DNA of 14,337 nucleotides from DATGZH01 sp035297265. GTDB lineage: Bacteria; Actinomycetota; Acidimicrobiia; Acidimicrobiales; RAAP-2. Location: the NCBI GenBank assembly GCA_035297265.1, contig DATGZH010000028.1, forward strand, positions 1-14,337. The letters run 5' to 3'. The notes below the pieces were generated by a model. That model was not told where the DNA came from. It saw nothing but the letters and a program-made list of their open reading frames with translations, and searched no databases. Position numbers and translations under genes: made by a program. This document shows, in pieces, positions 14,059-14,337 of the stretch (the first letter of the stretch is position 1; every line of letters starts with the position of its first letter).

Positions 14059-14075
14059 CTGGCTCCTACCGCCAG
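14059..14075 (+). terminator. Weak hairpin after the propeller gene
   Basis: CTGGC (14059-14063) and GCCAG (14071-14075) can pair around a 7-nt loop 3 nt after the stop codon. It is short and has no U-tract, so it is a weak terminator candidate. The rest up to the tRNA holds a TATCCT box (14108-14113), a possible tRNA -10 with no good -35. Confidence 0.3.
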
Positions 14076-14171
14076 AGGCTGCGGTTTCGGGCCGGATGGC
14101 GGTCAAGTATCCTGACCCTTCGCCCGCGCCGCGGTTGCAGTCGAACCAGCCGTCGTCGCGGAACTGAAGCG

Positions 14172-14245
14172 GGGGCTATAGCTCAGCCGGTTAGAGCGCA
14201 GCACTGATAATGCTGAGGTCGCTGGTTCGATTCCAGCTAGCCCCA
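14172..14245 (+). tRNA. tRNA-Ile (anticodon GAT)
   Basis: A 74-nt cloverleaf: acceptor GGGGCTA pairs perfectly with TAGCCCC, the D arm is GCTCAGCCGGTTAGAGC, the anticodon stem CAGCA/TGCTG holds loop CTGATAA with anticodon GAT, and the T arm is CTGGTTCGATTCCAG. The discriminator is A and CCA is not encoded. In many bacteria this tRNA lies beside tRNA-Ala(TGC); here the tRNA-Ala is 9 kb away on the other strand. Confidence 0.97.
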
Positions 14246-14269
14246 CTATCTTCTTCCTGCACATCGTCG

Positions 14270-14284
14270 GCCCGCGATGCGGGC
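14270..14284 (+). terminator. Terminator-like hairpin after tRNA-Ile
   Basis: GCCCGC (14270-14275) and GCGGGC (14279-14284) pair around a 3-nt loop, extended by one G-U pair and followed by TCTTG. It lies 24 nt beyond the tRNA end and is the most canonical terminator in the window, though its U-tract is short. Confidence 0.5.
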
Positions 14285-14288
14285 TCTT

Positions 14289-14329
14289 GCGACAGTGCAC
14301 CCTGTCGCGCGCGCTGCGCCGCGCGACGG
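14289..14329 (+). other. Two mutually exclusive hairpins
   Basis: GCGACAG (14289-14295) pairs with CTGTCGC (14302-14308); alternatively GTCGCGCG (14304-14311) pairs with CGCGCGAC (14320-14327), extendable by a G-U and a C-G pair. They share 14302-14308, so only one can form at a time. Whether this is a leader for a gene beyond the window or terminator debris cannot be decided. Confidence 0.4.
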
Positions 14330-14337
14330 ACGCAGGA

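Overview
The window is about 70% GC, dense and read in both directions, with GTG and TTG starts, 1-4 nt stop/start overlaps, Thr/Pro-rich tethers on surface proteins and promoters placed for leaderless transcripts. Together these point to a high-GC actinobacterium. The poly-Thr linkers on a LytR_C protein and an SGNH protein suggest Acidimicrobiia or a relative, but that placement is an inference. I see no rRNA, CRISPR array, insertion sequence or phage gene.

Layout. Positions 1-212 are a convergent intergenic region with several hairpins and perhaps the tail of an upstream gene. A membrane-tethered LytR_C protein follows (213-698, minus). Next is a minus-strand operon of PadR regulator, multi-pass membrane protein and exported esterase (3265 to 943), with a nested palindrome over its promoter. 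An AraC-type regulator and a VOC (glyoxalase-fold) protein (4227 to 3354), a VapBC-like toxin-antitoxin pair with a frameshifted toxin C-terminus (4931 to 4264) and a tRNA-Ala(TGC) (5131-5203) complete the minus-strand block. On the plus strand are an ArsR regulator and an SRPBCC/AHSA1 protein (5400-6142), whose 3' end runs into a convergent DUF4031 gene lying behind a SAM-dependent methyltransferase (7300 to 6079).

From 7450 onward all genes are on the plus strand: a tethered SGNH hydrolase, then a tight cassette of lipoprotein, ABC ATPase, two paralogous ABC-2 permeases and a tethered protein with two beta-propellers (8431-14055). A tRNA-Ile(GAT) and a cluster of partly exclusive hairpins end the window.

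How the genes may work together. The lipoprotein-ATPase-permease-permease-propeller cassette looks like one envelope transport unit: the ATPase probably drives a heterodimer of the two related permeases, with lipoprotein and propeller protein on the outer face. Its substrate cannot be read from the sequence. PadR and ArsR each appear to repress their own short operon through a palindrome inside the promoter. Those two genes and the lipoprotein gene all have a TAnnnT -10 box exactly 6 nt before the start codon, the geometry of leaderless actinobacterial mRNAs. The best candidates for something little described are the transport/propeller cassette and the damaged toxin.
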